A DNA stretch of 64,000 bases from G965205255 sp965205255 (GTDB taxonomy: Bacteria; Pseudomonadota; Gammaproteobacteria; Pseudomonadales; Endozoicomonadaceae): positions 1,984,001 to 2,048,000 of the forward strand of contig OZ242051.1 of assembly GCA_965205255.1 (NCBI GenBank), written 5' to 3'. The translations under genes were made by a program, and so were the position numbers. The notes beneath the pieces are model-generated. The model saw nothing but the letters and a program-made list of their open reading frames with translations. It did not search any database and was not told where the DNA came from. The number at the start of each line of letters is the position of its first letter. Position 1 is the first letter of the stretch. Shown piece by piece: positions 35,513-43,721 of this stretch.

Positions 35513-36355
35513 TTATTTTTCTATATCTACCAATCCCTTTACAAACACTCGTTGCATTAGCAAAATCACAATAACAGGCGGAACCATAGCCAGTAAGGCA
35601 ATGCCCATAATATATTGCCATAAAGGTTGGGAATCCGTAGCGTTGACTAACGCATTAATACTCATAACAATCGTCATATAGTGAGTATCTGTAGTGATAA
35701 TTAATGGCCACAGATATTGGTTCCAGCCGTAGATGAACATAATCACAAATAGAGCCGCCAGATTGGTTTTAGATAGTGGTAATAATATGTCGAAAAAAAA
35801 ACGTATTGAACCTGCTCCGTCTATTTTGGAAGCTTCCTGTAGCTCTTTGGGTACTGATAAGAAAAATTGCCGAAACAAAAATGTTGCTGTGGCGCTGGCA
35901 ATCAGAGGCAGGATTAATCCTGAAAAACTGTTAATGAGGTGCAAACCAGCGATGACCTGAAAAGTTGGAATGATTCTCACTTCTATCGGTAACATCAAGG
36001 TGATAAAGATTATCCAAAAAAACACTCGTTTGCCTTTGAAATTAAAAAACACCAATGCATAAGCAGAAAGAATTGATATGATAATCTTAAAAACAGCTAC
36101 CCCCAATGCCATCATCAGAGAATTAAAAAGCATTACTCCAAAGCTGACATTAATACCGGGTATTCCTGTAGTAAATAACGCTTTGTAATTTTTAATAAAA
36201 TCATGACCAGGTAGCAACGACATTCCATTCATTATTTCTGGCAGACTGTGGGTGGATGCTACAAAAGCAACCCATACAGGAAAAATAATCAATAAAATTC
36301 CAAGAGTAATACCTGTCCAAGTCAAAAAAGTGATAAGCGGTCGATTTTCTACCAT
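35513..36355 (-). CDS. ugpE: sn-Glycerol-3-phosphate ABC transporter permease UgpE
   Basis: 280 residues, six predicted membrane segments, with the permease coupling motif EASKIDGAGSIRFFFDILLPLSK that contacts the ATPase. Similar to UgpE of the glycerol-3-phosphate/glycerophosphodiester importer. It follows ugpA by 46 bases. The ATPase gene ugpC is not next to it. Confidence 0.92.
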   Translation of the reverse strand: MVENRPLITFLTWTGITLGILLIIFPVWVAFVASTHSLPEIMNGMSLLPGHDFIKNYKALFTTGIPGINVSFGVMLFNSLMMALGVAVFKIIISILSAYALVFFNFKGKRVFFWIIFITLMLPIEVRIIPTFQVIAGLHLINSFSGLILPLIASATATFLFRQFFLSVPKELQEASKIDGAGSIRFFFDILLPLSKTNLAALFVIMFIYGWNQYLWPLIITTDTHYMTIVMSINALVNATDSQPLWQYIMGIALLAMVPPVIVILLMQRVFVKGLVDIEK

Positions 36356-36401
36356 TAAACAATGCCTTCTTCGGTTATGATTTAGCTTTTACGCATACTG
36401 T

Positions 36402-37355
36402 TTAATACACTACCTTACGTTCTACAAAACGAAACTGAATAACCACCAATATCGTTACGACAATCATTAATATGACAGATTGCGCAGAAGAAGAACCATA
36501 ACTTTCTCCTTTGAATCCATCTAAAAATATCTTGTAAACCATTGTTGTTGTTGAATTGCCGGGTCCACCCTGCGTAACAGCATCAATAATGCTAAAGGTA
36601 TCACAAAATGCATAAACCAAATTAACAATCAACAAAAAGAAACTGGTAGGAGAAAGTAGGGGAAAAGTAATATTCCAAAAACGTTTTATTGGTCCTGCGC
36701 CATCAATGGCAGCAGCTTCTAATAAACTCGATGGAATAGACTGCAATCCGGCCAGAAAAAATAAAAAATTGTAGCTTATTTGCTTCCAAGCACCGGCAAT
36801 AACAATGAGTAATATAGCATCGTTACTATTGATTAGACTGTTCCACGGAATTCCAATCCTCTGTAAGCCGTGAGCAAGAATACCTACACTAGGGTTTAAC
36901 ATAAACATCCAAAGCAAGCCAGCAACAGCAGGAGCTACAGCATAAGGCCAGACTAAGACAGACTGAAGCCCCTTACGCTTTTTTAACAACCGGTCTGCTA
37001 CAACAGCAAGAAGCAGAGCAATTACCATAGAAAGCACTGTAGTTGCAATACCAACAATAAAAGAGCTAAGAACACTATGCAGATAATCAGAGTTAGAAAA
37101 AAGTGAAATATAATTTTTAAATGCCACAAAATGGCTTGAGAAACCAAATGGGCTTTCCTGATAAAAAGACTGCCTAATGGCTTGGATTGCCGGCCAGATA
37201 AAAAACATTAATGTGATAACCAATTGAGGCAATAGCAAAAGATAAGGAAAAACACACTTGTCAAACCACTGCGGATAATTTTTCCGAAATATTTTCAAAT
37301 ATGGCAATACTGTTTTAAGCACCCAATGATAGCTTATGAAGAAAATCGTTGGCAT
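36402..37355 (-). CDS. ugpA: sn-Glycerol-3-phosphate ABC transporter permease UgpA
   Basis: 317 residues with about six membrane segments and the coupling motif EAAAIDGAGPIKRFWNITFP. PYLLLLPQ and SFYQESPFG near the first membrane segment fit UgpA. The N-terminus is about 20 residues longer than usual, so an internal start is possible. Forms the transport channel with UgpE. Confidence 0.92.
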   Translation of the reverse strand: MPTIFFISYHWVLKTVLPYLKIFRKNYPQWFDKCVFPYLLLLPQLVITLMFFIWPAIQAIRQSFYQESPFGFSSHFVAFKNYISLFSNSDYLHSVLSSFIVGIATTVLSMVIALLLAVVADRLLKKRKGLQSVLVWPYAVAPAVAGLLWMFMLNPSVGILAHGLQRIGIPWNSLINSNDAILLIVIAGAWKQISYNFLFFLAGLQSIPSSLLEAAAIDGAGPIKRFWNITFPLLSPTSFFLLIVNLVYAFCDTFSIIDAVTQGGPGNSTTTMVYKIFLDGFKGESYGSSSAQSVILMIVVTILVVIQFRFVERKVVY

Positions 37356-37469
37356 AAAGTTTTCTTAATTTTAAGATCAGGAGAAAATAGTTTACTCCAT
37401 AAAAACAGCTGCGCCCTATTATTGTTTAAAATAATCGAACGCATCTGTCACTTATGTATTACACAATAA

Positions 37470-38816
37470 CTAATAGGAGTTTTTTAACAAAGAGTTATTT
37501 TTACTAACCATATGAGTTAGTGCCTTTTTGGGAGTCATTTGACCTGACCATATTTGCTCAAGATCTGAATCAATATTATCGCGAATCTGAGACATTGCCC
37601 TGAGCTGTATACCTTTATCATTAACGGTGGGTGTTCCACGACTTAATGAATGTAGTGCTACCTCACTTGCAGAGTTAACTTTGAAATAGCCCTCTTTGTC
37701 TAAAAGGTTTGATGCTGATTTTAATGTAGGTATATAACCGGTTGCTTTTACCCATTCTGCCTGTATTTCTGGCTGGGATAAAAAATGAAGGAAGGCGGCT
37801 ACAGCCTGGTATGCTTTTTTGTTATGACCACGAAGAACCCATAAGCTGGCACCACCAACCAATGCATTATGGGGCGCACCTTTGGCTTTTTTATAATAAG
37901 GAAGAGGCGCCACGCCATAATCAAAATTAACAACATCATTAATAGTGGAAAGCTCAGAAGAAGAGTCCATATAAAAAGCTATCTTTTGTGTGGAAAACAG
38001 AGGCAACGATTTGCTATAACGACCACCATAAACAAACACATGGTCTTTTTTCCATTGTTCCAGATTATTCAGATGCTTTTGAAAAAATGCTGTATTTAAC
38101 AGAAGTTTTGGTATGCCCTGCTGATACCCGTTTTCTCTTGTAGCATAAGGGTATCCATTGATTGCGGCCGTATTTTCAATAAGTAACCAAGACCCCCAAC
38201 CAGAAGAAAAGCCATGAGGCATGCTATCTTTTTTCATAATGATTTTTGAATCTTTAACCAGTTGTTCCCACGTAGCAGGTGGGGTGTTTGGATCTAACCC
38301 AGCTTGCTTCATTGCTGTTTTGTTATAAAACATGACGCCTGAAGAACTGTTAAATGGAAAAGATACCAGCTTGTTTTTCGTATCTGTATAATAACTGGCA
38401 ACAGCAGGAATAAAGTCATTTGGGTTAAATGCATAGCCGTTATCTTTCATCAACTGCTCAACTGAGTAGTAGACTAGTTTGCCTGCACTCATCATTGTAC
38501 CTGTACCTACTTCAAACACTTGTACTAATGCTGGTTGTGTATGCGACCTAAAGGCTGCAATCGTCGTGGTTAATGTTTGGGTATAGTTTCCCTTATAAAC
38601 GGGAGTCACATGAAATTTATGTTGCGAATGGTTAAATCTGTTGGCAAGTTTATTAATTTCAACACCAAGGTTACCAGACATGGCATGCCAAAAATTAATG
38701 TTTGTAACTTTTGCATGAGCGACAATAACTGTAGAAAAAATAACGCTAAAAATACAAACCAAACGATAAAAATACTTTTTGTTATTCATCATATCCAACA
38801 ACCACCGATTCTTCAT
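37470..38816 (-). CDS. ugpB: sn-Glycerol-3-phosphate-binding protein UgpB
   Basis: 448 residues as drawn; an internal ATG at 38792 would give a more ordinary 28-residue signal peptide ending IVAHA. The mature part resembles UgpB: INFWHAMSGNLG, YKGNYTQTL, VFEVGTGTMM, PFNSSSGVMFYNK, GGASLWVLRGHNKKAYQAVA. It captures glycerol-3-phosphate or glycerophosphodiesters in the periplasm. First gene of ugpB-ugpA-ugpE. Confidence 0.92.
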   Translation of the reverse strand: MKNRWLLDMMNNKKYFYRLVCIFSVIFSTVIVAHAKVTNINFWHAMSGNLGVEINKLANRFNHSQHKFHVTPVYKGNYTQTLTTTIAAFRSHTQPALVQVFEVGTGTMMSAGKLVYYSVEQLMKDNGYAFNPNDFIPAVASYYTDTKNKLVSFPFNSSSGVMFYNKTAMKQAGLDPNTPPATWEQLVKDSKIIMKKDSMPHGFSSGWGSWLLIENTAAINGYPYATRENGYQQGIPKLLLNTAFFQKHLNNLEQWKKDHVFVYGGRYSKSLPLFSTQKIAFYMDSSSELSTINDVVNFDYGVAPLPYYKKAKGAPHNALVGGASLWVLRGHNKKAYQAVAAFLHFLSQPEIQAEWVKATGYIPTLKSASNLLDKEGYFKVNSASEVALHSLSRGTPTVNDKGIQLRAMSQIRDNIDSDLEQIWSGQMTPKKALTHMVSKNNSLLKNSY

Positions 38817-39364
38817 AAATAATTAACAATTCTATATTAAATATTTTTTAGTGTATGCATAACATCAGAATAATTCTTTGTACACGACATAAAAATGGCC
38901 AGAGAAAAATAATAAGGAAAAGAGCAATAATACTAATAAATAATAGATGGTTTTAAAGTTTACTAAACTGAATTAGTTGTTTTTTTTTAAGGCAAAAAAG
39001 CAGATTTCACTTGATTAGCAACAGCCTCTTTTAACAGTAAACCATAAAAGCATGTTCGTAACAGTAACTAAAAATAGATTTTGGTATAACGCTATTATTT
39101 TAACAATCTATTCATTTCTGCGTCAGACACAATAAACTGTAATCTACCTGATAAATGGTTGGTAAGATTTTGTATTAAAAGATAAAATCCTCATGGAAAT
39201 AAATGTCCAGATATTCGGTTTACAAGATCTCATTATATTAATGTCATTCTTAAATGTATGGTCTGTCATCAATTGTTCCAGGAAGTTGACTTCCAGAATA
39301 GTTAAATCCCGAGCCATCTTTATTCGTATTTTTAATATAACTCTAACTTTCGATCATTATAGTA
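38817..39364. other. Intergenic region between ugpB and tRNA-Leu
   Basis: A+T-rich upstream region of ugpB plus the half repeat copy C (39028-39087). No gene is recognised. The open frame at 39193-39498 runs through the tRNA and is not real. Confidence 0.5.
39028..39087. repeat. Dispersed repeat, copy C (right half only)
   Basis: About 60 bases matching the right part of copy B: TTTTAACAGTAAACCATAAA, AGCATGTTCGTAACAGTAACT, and the end AGATTTTGGTAT. The left half is missing. Confidence 0.8.
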
Positions 39365-39392
39365 TTTACATTAGGTGTGTATTTGATATACT
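39365..39392 (+). promoter_or_regulatory. Sigma-70 promoter of tRNA-Leu
   Basis: TTTACA at 39365-39370 and TATACT at 39387-39392 with a 16-base spacer, 13 bases before the mature tRNA 5' end. Confidence 0.75.
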
Positions 39393-39405
39393 CGCCACAC
39401 TTATT

Positions 39406-39490
39406 GGCAGTGTGGCGGAATTGGTAGACGCGGTGCACTCAAAATGCATTGTCTTGCGACGTCCCGGTTCGAGTCCGGGCACTGCTACCA
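39406..39490 (+). tRNA. tRNA-Leu (anticodon CAA)
   Basis: 85 bases with CCA encoded. Acceptor GGCAGTG pairs with CACTGCT (G-U at the first pair), D arm GGCGGAATTGGTAGACGC, anticodon stem GTGCA/TGCAT with loop CTCAAAA giving anticodon CAA, a long class II variable arm and T arm GGTTCGAGTCC. Reads UUG leucine codons. It has its own promoter and terminator. Confidence 0.97.
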
Positions 39491-39501
39491 AACTATAGTC
39501 T

Positions 39502-39526
39502 TATGACACTGTGTCATATATTTTTA
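39502..39526 (+). terminator. Intrinsic terminator of tRNA-Leu
   Basis: TATGACA-CTG-TGTCATA (7-bp stem, 3-base loop) followed by TATTTTTAT, 12 bases after the tRNA 3' end. Confidence 0.75.
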
Positions 39527-39684
39527 TCTCCAAAAAAAACATTTAAAAATCAAAAAATTTCTCTTTTACCCTGCTTATAGTAATTTTATTTAACATGTGT
39601 TTTATGAAATACTCTAATCCTTGAGTCAAATAAAAGATGCGTTATCTAGCTCCCTATAATGTTACAGGAGCTAAATATACCATT

Positions 39685-39710
39685 TAAAATACAAGCCAAA
39701 AGGCTTGCAT
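39685..39710 (-). terminator. Probable intrinsic terminator of asmA
   Basis: On the minus strand GCAAGCC-TTTT-GGCTTGT forms a hairpin followed by ATTTTAAA, about 42 bases after the asmA stop. Confidence 0.6.
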
Positions 39711-39751
39711 ATGGAACTATGAGTTTTTTGAAAGAAGGTATCTTCTTTTTT

Positions 39752-41623
39752 TTAGTTTAGTAATCCTCTGAGTTTATTTGTAATATCATTGCCCAAATGT
39801 TTTTTAAGCTGCTTTTCCAGTTGATGTTGTGCTTCATTTTTTAACAAAGTTTTGGCTGTATTTGCCAAGCGTTCTTGGTCAATTCCACAAAGACCTTTTT
39901 TTCTCCAATAACCCTGACATCTCACAGGCCACGTTAAGTTTGAGTATTGCTGATTGATTTCACAGGCTGGTTCGTCAGACTCAACACTATTACCAGTAAC
40001 GGTCAGCCCTAAATGATAATCCATAACATTAGAGACTAAATTTATCCATCCATCACCCCTTAAGTTCATTTGGCTAAGACTGGCTGTTAAATCGCTATTT
40101 CGTGCAATACCATTTTCTATAGTCCATTGACTTTTTAATGCTGTAAATTGAGTAAAATTATCCCAATTATTTTTTTCAATATTTTTTTTGCGAATACGTG
40201 AAATCATTTGACAGACCAAATGGTTCATATTCATACCAGTAATCCGACCTTTATCTACGGTAAGGGATATAAGCCCGCTAAGATTTTCTGTTAAGGCTGA
40301 CTGCCTTGAACCATGTGTTAACAGACGCATACTCGCATTCAGGTGTCCAGCTATATTATCAATGCCTGCTAAAGAGTGACTCAGCTTGTTAATATCTGTA
40401 TCAGAAATATTCATATTTACAGATACTTTCGGCTGAACATCACGTGAATTAATGATTGCCTTGCCATCAATCTTTCCGTTATAAAAACCAGCTTTTAACT
40501 CAGATAACTCTGCAATACCGTCTTTGGCTTTGACTACAAGTAATGGTTGATTGAGCATAACTTTATTGTAAGAGAGTTCGTTAAGTTTTATGCGACCATC
40601 AATATTTAAACTACGTAATAGTAAAACAGGAATAATAACTTTATCTTTATGCAGAGAGATTTTGTCTGCACTGCTGGCTGAAACAGCAGTAGCCTTACTT
40701 TTATAAGAGGCGTTCTTGCCCGTTTGTACAGCATTTGTTGATGATTTAACTGGCAGATAGTTACTTAAATGTAATGGCGACCCGTTTAAGTCGAATATTA
40801 TTTTATTTTTCACCACAGAAAAGTTGCCTTTTGCTGTAAATTTATCACCTGTTGCAGTTTTTTGTTGTGGAAAAACAGTTAAGTGCATCTTTTTAATGGC
40901 GTAGGTTTTATCTTTAAGACTGACTAGTCCATTACCTGTGAGCATAAATTTCATGTTGAGCGAAGGAGTCTTGCTTTTAATGGTAAACCCAGCCTCTAGG
41001 GGGAAGTTTTTGCCACTCAAAATATTTCCGGTAGTAGCATAAGCATGATTAATAGTAATTAATTGATTGGTTTTTTGATCCAGATAGTGGACATTAACAT
41101 TTTTCAACTCTATTTTTTCTGCATTCAGGGCCATGGCTGAAGGGGGCTTATTTTGTGATGCCGTTGCAATCTGTTTGGCGGTAGGTGATGCAATTTTATC
41201 AGATGCTAATTGTTTCTTTGCAGGAAAAGACAATGCTTTCTGCCAATTTAGCTGACCATTATTTAGTTTAGTGATATTTAGATTAACACCAGTGACAACG
41301 ATTTTACCGAGCTCTATTTTTTTAGATAACAAGGGAAGAACTTTAATACCTACCTGCGCTTTTTTCAGAGTAGCCAAAGGTTGTTTTTCCTGGTTCTTCA
41401 AATTAATACTACTAACAAATAAACCAATATCAGGAAACAGCTGCCACTTAATGTCACCATTAATTTTCAGGTAAAGACCAGTCTTTTCGTAAACATTGGC
41501 TTCTATTTTGCCTTTATAATCATTGGGGTTCACCAAGGTGATGACAATTATTAAAATAGTTACAAGCAGAAAAATTAAACAACCAATGATGCCTAGCATC
41601 CATTTCATCCAACGTTTCATCAA
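39752..41623 (-). CDS. asmA: AsmA-family envelope protein
   Basis: 623 residues: one N-terminal membrane anchor (about 8-30) and a long periplasmic part. N-terminal NPNDYKGKIEANVYEKTG and DIKWQLFPDIGLFV are AsmA hallmarks, as are the Ser/Lys-rich middle and the C-terminal LTVDKGRITGMNMNHLVC and YHLGLTVTGN. AsmA-like proteins form long grooves thought to move phospholipids between membranes. Single-gene unit. Confidence 0.93.
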   Translation of the reverse strand: MMKRWMKWMLGIIGCLIFLLVTILIIVITLVNPNDYKGKIEANVYEKTGLYLKINGDIKWQLFPDIGLFVSSINLKNQEKQPLATLKKAQVGIKVLPLLSKKIELGKIVVTGVNLNITKLNNGQLNWQKALSFPAKKQLASDKIASPTAKQIATASQNKPPSAMALNAEKIELKNVNVHYLDQKTNQLITINHAYATTGNILSGKNFPLEAGFTIKSKTPSLNMKFMLTGNGLVSLKDKTYAIKKMHLTVFPQQKTATGDKFTAKGNFSVVKNKIIFDLNGSPLHLSNYLPVKSSTNAVQTGKNASYKSKATAVSASSADKISLHKDKVIIPVLLLRSLNIDGRIKLNELSYNKVMLNQPLLVVKAKDGIAELSELKAGFYNGKIDGKAIINSRDVQPKVSVNMNISDTDINKLSHSLAGIDNIAGHLNASMRLLTHGSRQSALTENLSGLISLTVDKGRITGMNMNHLVCQMISRIRKKNIEKNNWDNFTQFTALKSQWTIENGIARNSDLTASLSQMNLRGDGWINLVSNVMDYHLGLTVTGNSVESDEPACEINQQYSNLTWPVRCQGYWRKKGLCGIDQERLANTAKTLLKNEAQHQLEKQLKKHLGNDITNKLRGLLN

Positions 41624-41739
41624 ATGTTACCTATAAGTATTTTTTTTATTGAGTGTCAGTGAGTGCATGTCAGTTTATCTCATAAAATTGTAGATAAACA
41701 ACTATAACGGCTGAAAGATGCTAGAAAACTTATGCACTA

Positions 41740-41870
41740 ATACCAAGATCTGCTTCTAGCTTCTTATTGTGCTACTTTTCTAATCTTGCTGTTATGCATT
41801 AAAGTTTCTCATAATAGCTGGCTATTACCCGTTATTATTCTTTTAACAGTAAGCCACAAAAGCCTATGTA
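41740..41870. repeat. Dispersed repeat, copy D (right end missing)
   Basis: Matches copy B from its left end (ATACCAAGATCTGCTTCTAG) through TTGCTGTTATGCATTAAAG and GCTGGCTATTACCCGTTAT to about AGCCTATGTACGG, then similarity stops before the inverted right end. Confidence 0.8.
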
Positions 41871-42032
41871 CGGGATAAAACATACAACAAATCCTCAAAG
41901 TTAATGGCATCATGCTTCGTACAAGCGTTTAATAATACACGTCTGAGTACATCCAACCCTAACCGAAAAGACTTTTTTAAGATCAGGTATATTTATTTAA
42001 TGGCAGTGTTTCAGCATCACCATACACCAGAG

Positions 42033-42047
42033 GGTTCTGTTGCAAAC
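42033..42047 (+). repeat. Solo IS6-type terminal inverted repeat
   Basis: GGTTCTGTTGCAAAC, identical over 15 bases to the right end of the decayed IS6 copy at 23191-23205 (opposite orientation). No IS6 transposase sequence is attached; it directly abuts the IS982 fragment. Confidence 0.65.
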
Positions 42048-42251
42048 CATAAGAAAAACATGAAACCCAGACTGATCATCTTGCTCGATAAGATGTTGTT
42101 GAGAGGGCGCTCGATCATTGAAACCATTAACGATCAGCTTAAAAACATCTGTCAGATTGAGCATTCAAGACACCGTTCCAAGGCTAATTTTATGGTGAAT
42201 TTAATCAGTGGATTGATTTCTTATACTTACAAAGAGCAAAACCTTCACTGA
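42045..42251 (+). mobile_element. IS982-family transposase C-terminal fragment
   Basis: About 68 codons encoding LLDKMLLRGRSIIETINDQL, KNICQIEHSRHRSKANF and NLISGLISYTYK, the conserved C-terminal end of IS982-type transposases including the last catalytic Glu in IIETIND. All upstream parts of the element are absent, so it is inactive. Confidence 0.85.
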
Positions 42252-42578
42252 ACATTCAATATACAGGCTTAGTTTCTGTTTAGTTACGTCGAACTGAGGT
42301 TAAACTAATAAGTGCAACAGGCTAATTTTGAAATATGACTCCTTCTGAGTATGAGAATTTTCTGAAAAAAAGTGTCCGGTAAAGATTGATCAGAACATTA
42401 GAAGATGGAAAAGAACAAACCTATACAGAGCAAAGATTTTTATTATGTGAACTCGAAAACTGAGCTAATTATTTTTTGCTATTATGATGATGGCTTTGAA
42501 GGATGATTAATATAACTAAATCTATTGTTTGAAGAATACAAACAGCTTTTCTTATTAGTAAAATCATAAGGATTAACT

Positions 42579-43451
42579 ATGAAAAAACCATATGTTTATT
42601 TCTTGTTTATCGCTTTTTCATTAAGTATATATGTTAGTAATATCAACGCTTTTTTCAATATGGGGTATGTGGGTGTTAATAATCAGTCATTAATGAATAT
42701 ACGATGTTTTGTTAATACACAAGATAATCAGCCTTTTTTTAGCATGGCATCTATCTTTGCAGCCAATATTAATGGAGAAAATCCAGATGATCCTGTTCTT
42801 TATTTTAATCCACAGGTTAGTGCTACATTGAAAAATCAAAAAGGCATTAATCAACTAAAGAGTGAGGGCATTAAAGTATTACTATCTGTATTGGGAAATC
42901 ATCAGAATGCAGGGTGGTCTTGTTTCACAAATGAAGATGGGGCTAAAAAGTTTGCTGATGAACTTGTGAATGCAGTGATTAAGTATAATCTGGATGGTAT
43001 TGATATTGATGACGAATACTCTACTTGTTCAGGTAACAATACTTCCATGATCATGGTAGCTGGGTTTATCAAACAAAACCCAAAATTTGAGGGAAAACTA
43101 TTAACCAAAGTCTTATGGCAAGATCTTGATATTTTTAATGCTCATTACAACGACTGGAAACTTGGCAGCTTACTTGATTACGGCTGGGGTATGAATTACG
43201 GTTCAGGTGTGTCTCAGTTGTCACCTTATCTTGAATACATGTCTAAAAACAAACTTGCGCTTGGTGTTAATCCCGCAAACAATGACTCACCAGATCAAAA
43301 TGCATTTCAGGCGCTTAGTTCCGGTTATGGTGGAATAATGGTTTTTACTGTTAAAAACAGTTCCGTAGATTATGTGGAAAAACTAGCAAAAGGTCAGAAA
43401 CAATCAGTGGTGGTTCTACCTAATTGCATTGATACATATGTAAATCAGTGA
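42579..43451 (+). CDS. Secreted Endo H-like endo-beta-N-acetylglucosaminidase (GH18)
   Basis: 290 residues. A signal peptide (about 1-24, ending NINA) is followed by a single GH18 barrel. IKVLLSVLGNHQNAGW (98-113) and LDGIDIDDEYS (138-148) match the Endo H branch of GH18; the acid/base is Glu146 with Asp142 and Asp144 before it. Such enzymes cut between the two core GlcNAc units of N-glycans and leave one GlcNAc on the protein. A role on host glycoproteins, for nutrition or masking, is plausible. Its own strong terminator follows. A general chitinase is less likely given the Endo H-type motifs and small size. Confidence 0.85.
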   Translation: MKKPYVYFLFIAFSLSIYVSNINAFFNMGYVGVNNQSLMNIRCFVNTQDNQPFFSMASIFAANINGENPDDPVLYFNPQVSATLKNQKGINQLKSEGIKVLLSVLGNHQNAGWSCFTNEDGAKKFADELVNAVIKYNLDGIDIDDEYSTCSGNNTSMIMVAGFIKQNPKFEGKLLTKVLWQDLDIFNAHYNDWKLGSLLDYGWGMNYGSGVSQLSPYLEYMSKNKLALGVNPANNDSPDQNAFQALSSGYGGIMVFTVKNSSVDYVEKLAKGQKQSVVVLPNCIDTYVNQ

Positions 43452-43511
43452 AACTAATTGAGTGTATCTGGCTTTTTTGCAACTCAAGCTTGATATAACT
43501 ACAAAGTAGCG

Positions 43512-43543
43512 AGCCCACTTTCAATATTGAAAGTGGGCTTTTT
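43512..43543 (+). terminator. Strong intrinsic terminator after the GH18 gene
   Basis: AGCCCACTTTCAAT/ATTGAAAGTGGGCT, a perfect 14-bp inverted repeat, followed by TTTTTC. It lies 60 bases after the GH18 stop. Confidence 0.92.
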
Positions 43544-43558
43544 CTTTTGGCCGGCATA

Positions 43559-43620
43559 ATACTAAAACCGGCTTCTAAATTCTTATTGCGCAAGATTTCT
43601 AATCTTGCTGTTATATATAA
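43559..43620. repeat. Dispersed repeat, copy E (left half only)
   Basis: About 60 bases matching the left part of copies B and D: ATACTAAAACCGGCTTCTAA, TCTTATTGCGCAAGATTTCT, AATCTTGCTGTTATATATAA. The right half is missing. Confidence 0.75.
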
Positions 43621-43721
43621 AGTTAATATTCGTATAAAAAATTATGGAAAACTTACATACAGAGTTAAAAATATTTCATAGTTTTAGCTGTAAGTAGTTA
43701 TAGATATGGAAGGTGTGAGTT

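Larger units (their letters stand above)
41624..42578. other. 955-base region of repeat and insertion-sequence debris
   Basis: Contains repeat copy D, a solo IS6 end, the IS982 transposase tail and a stretch with the 13-mer AATAAGTGCAACA (42307-42319). From 42320 to 42578 there is no recognisable gene; a short frame MTPSEYENFLKKSVR near 42332 ends early and may be transposase debris. AAGGA precedes the gene at 42579. Confidence 0.6.

Noticed and set aside
39193..39498. Open frame of 101 codons
   Set aside because: It runs through the tRNA-Leu gene and its promoter and resembles no protein.
41904..42059. N-terminal part of the open frame that runs into the IS982 fragment
   Set aside because: This part has no similarity to the transposase, contains an IS6 end, and is a chance fusion of debris.
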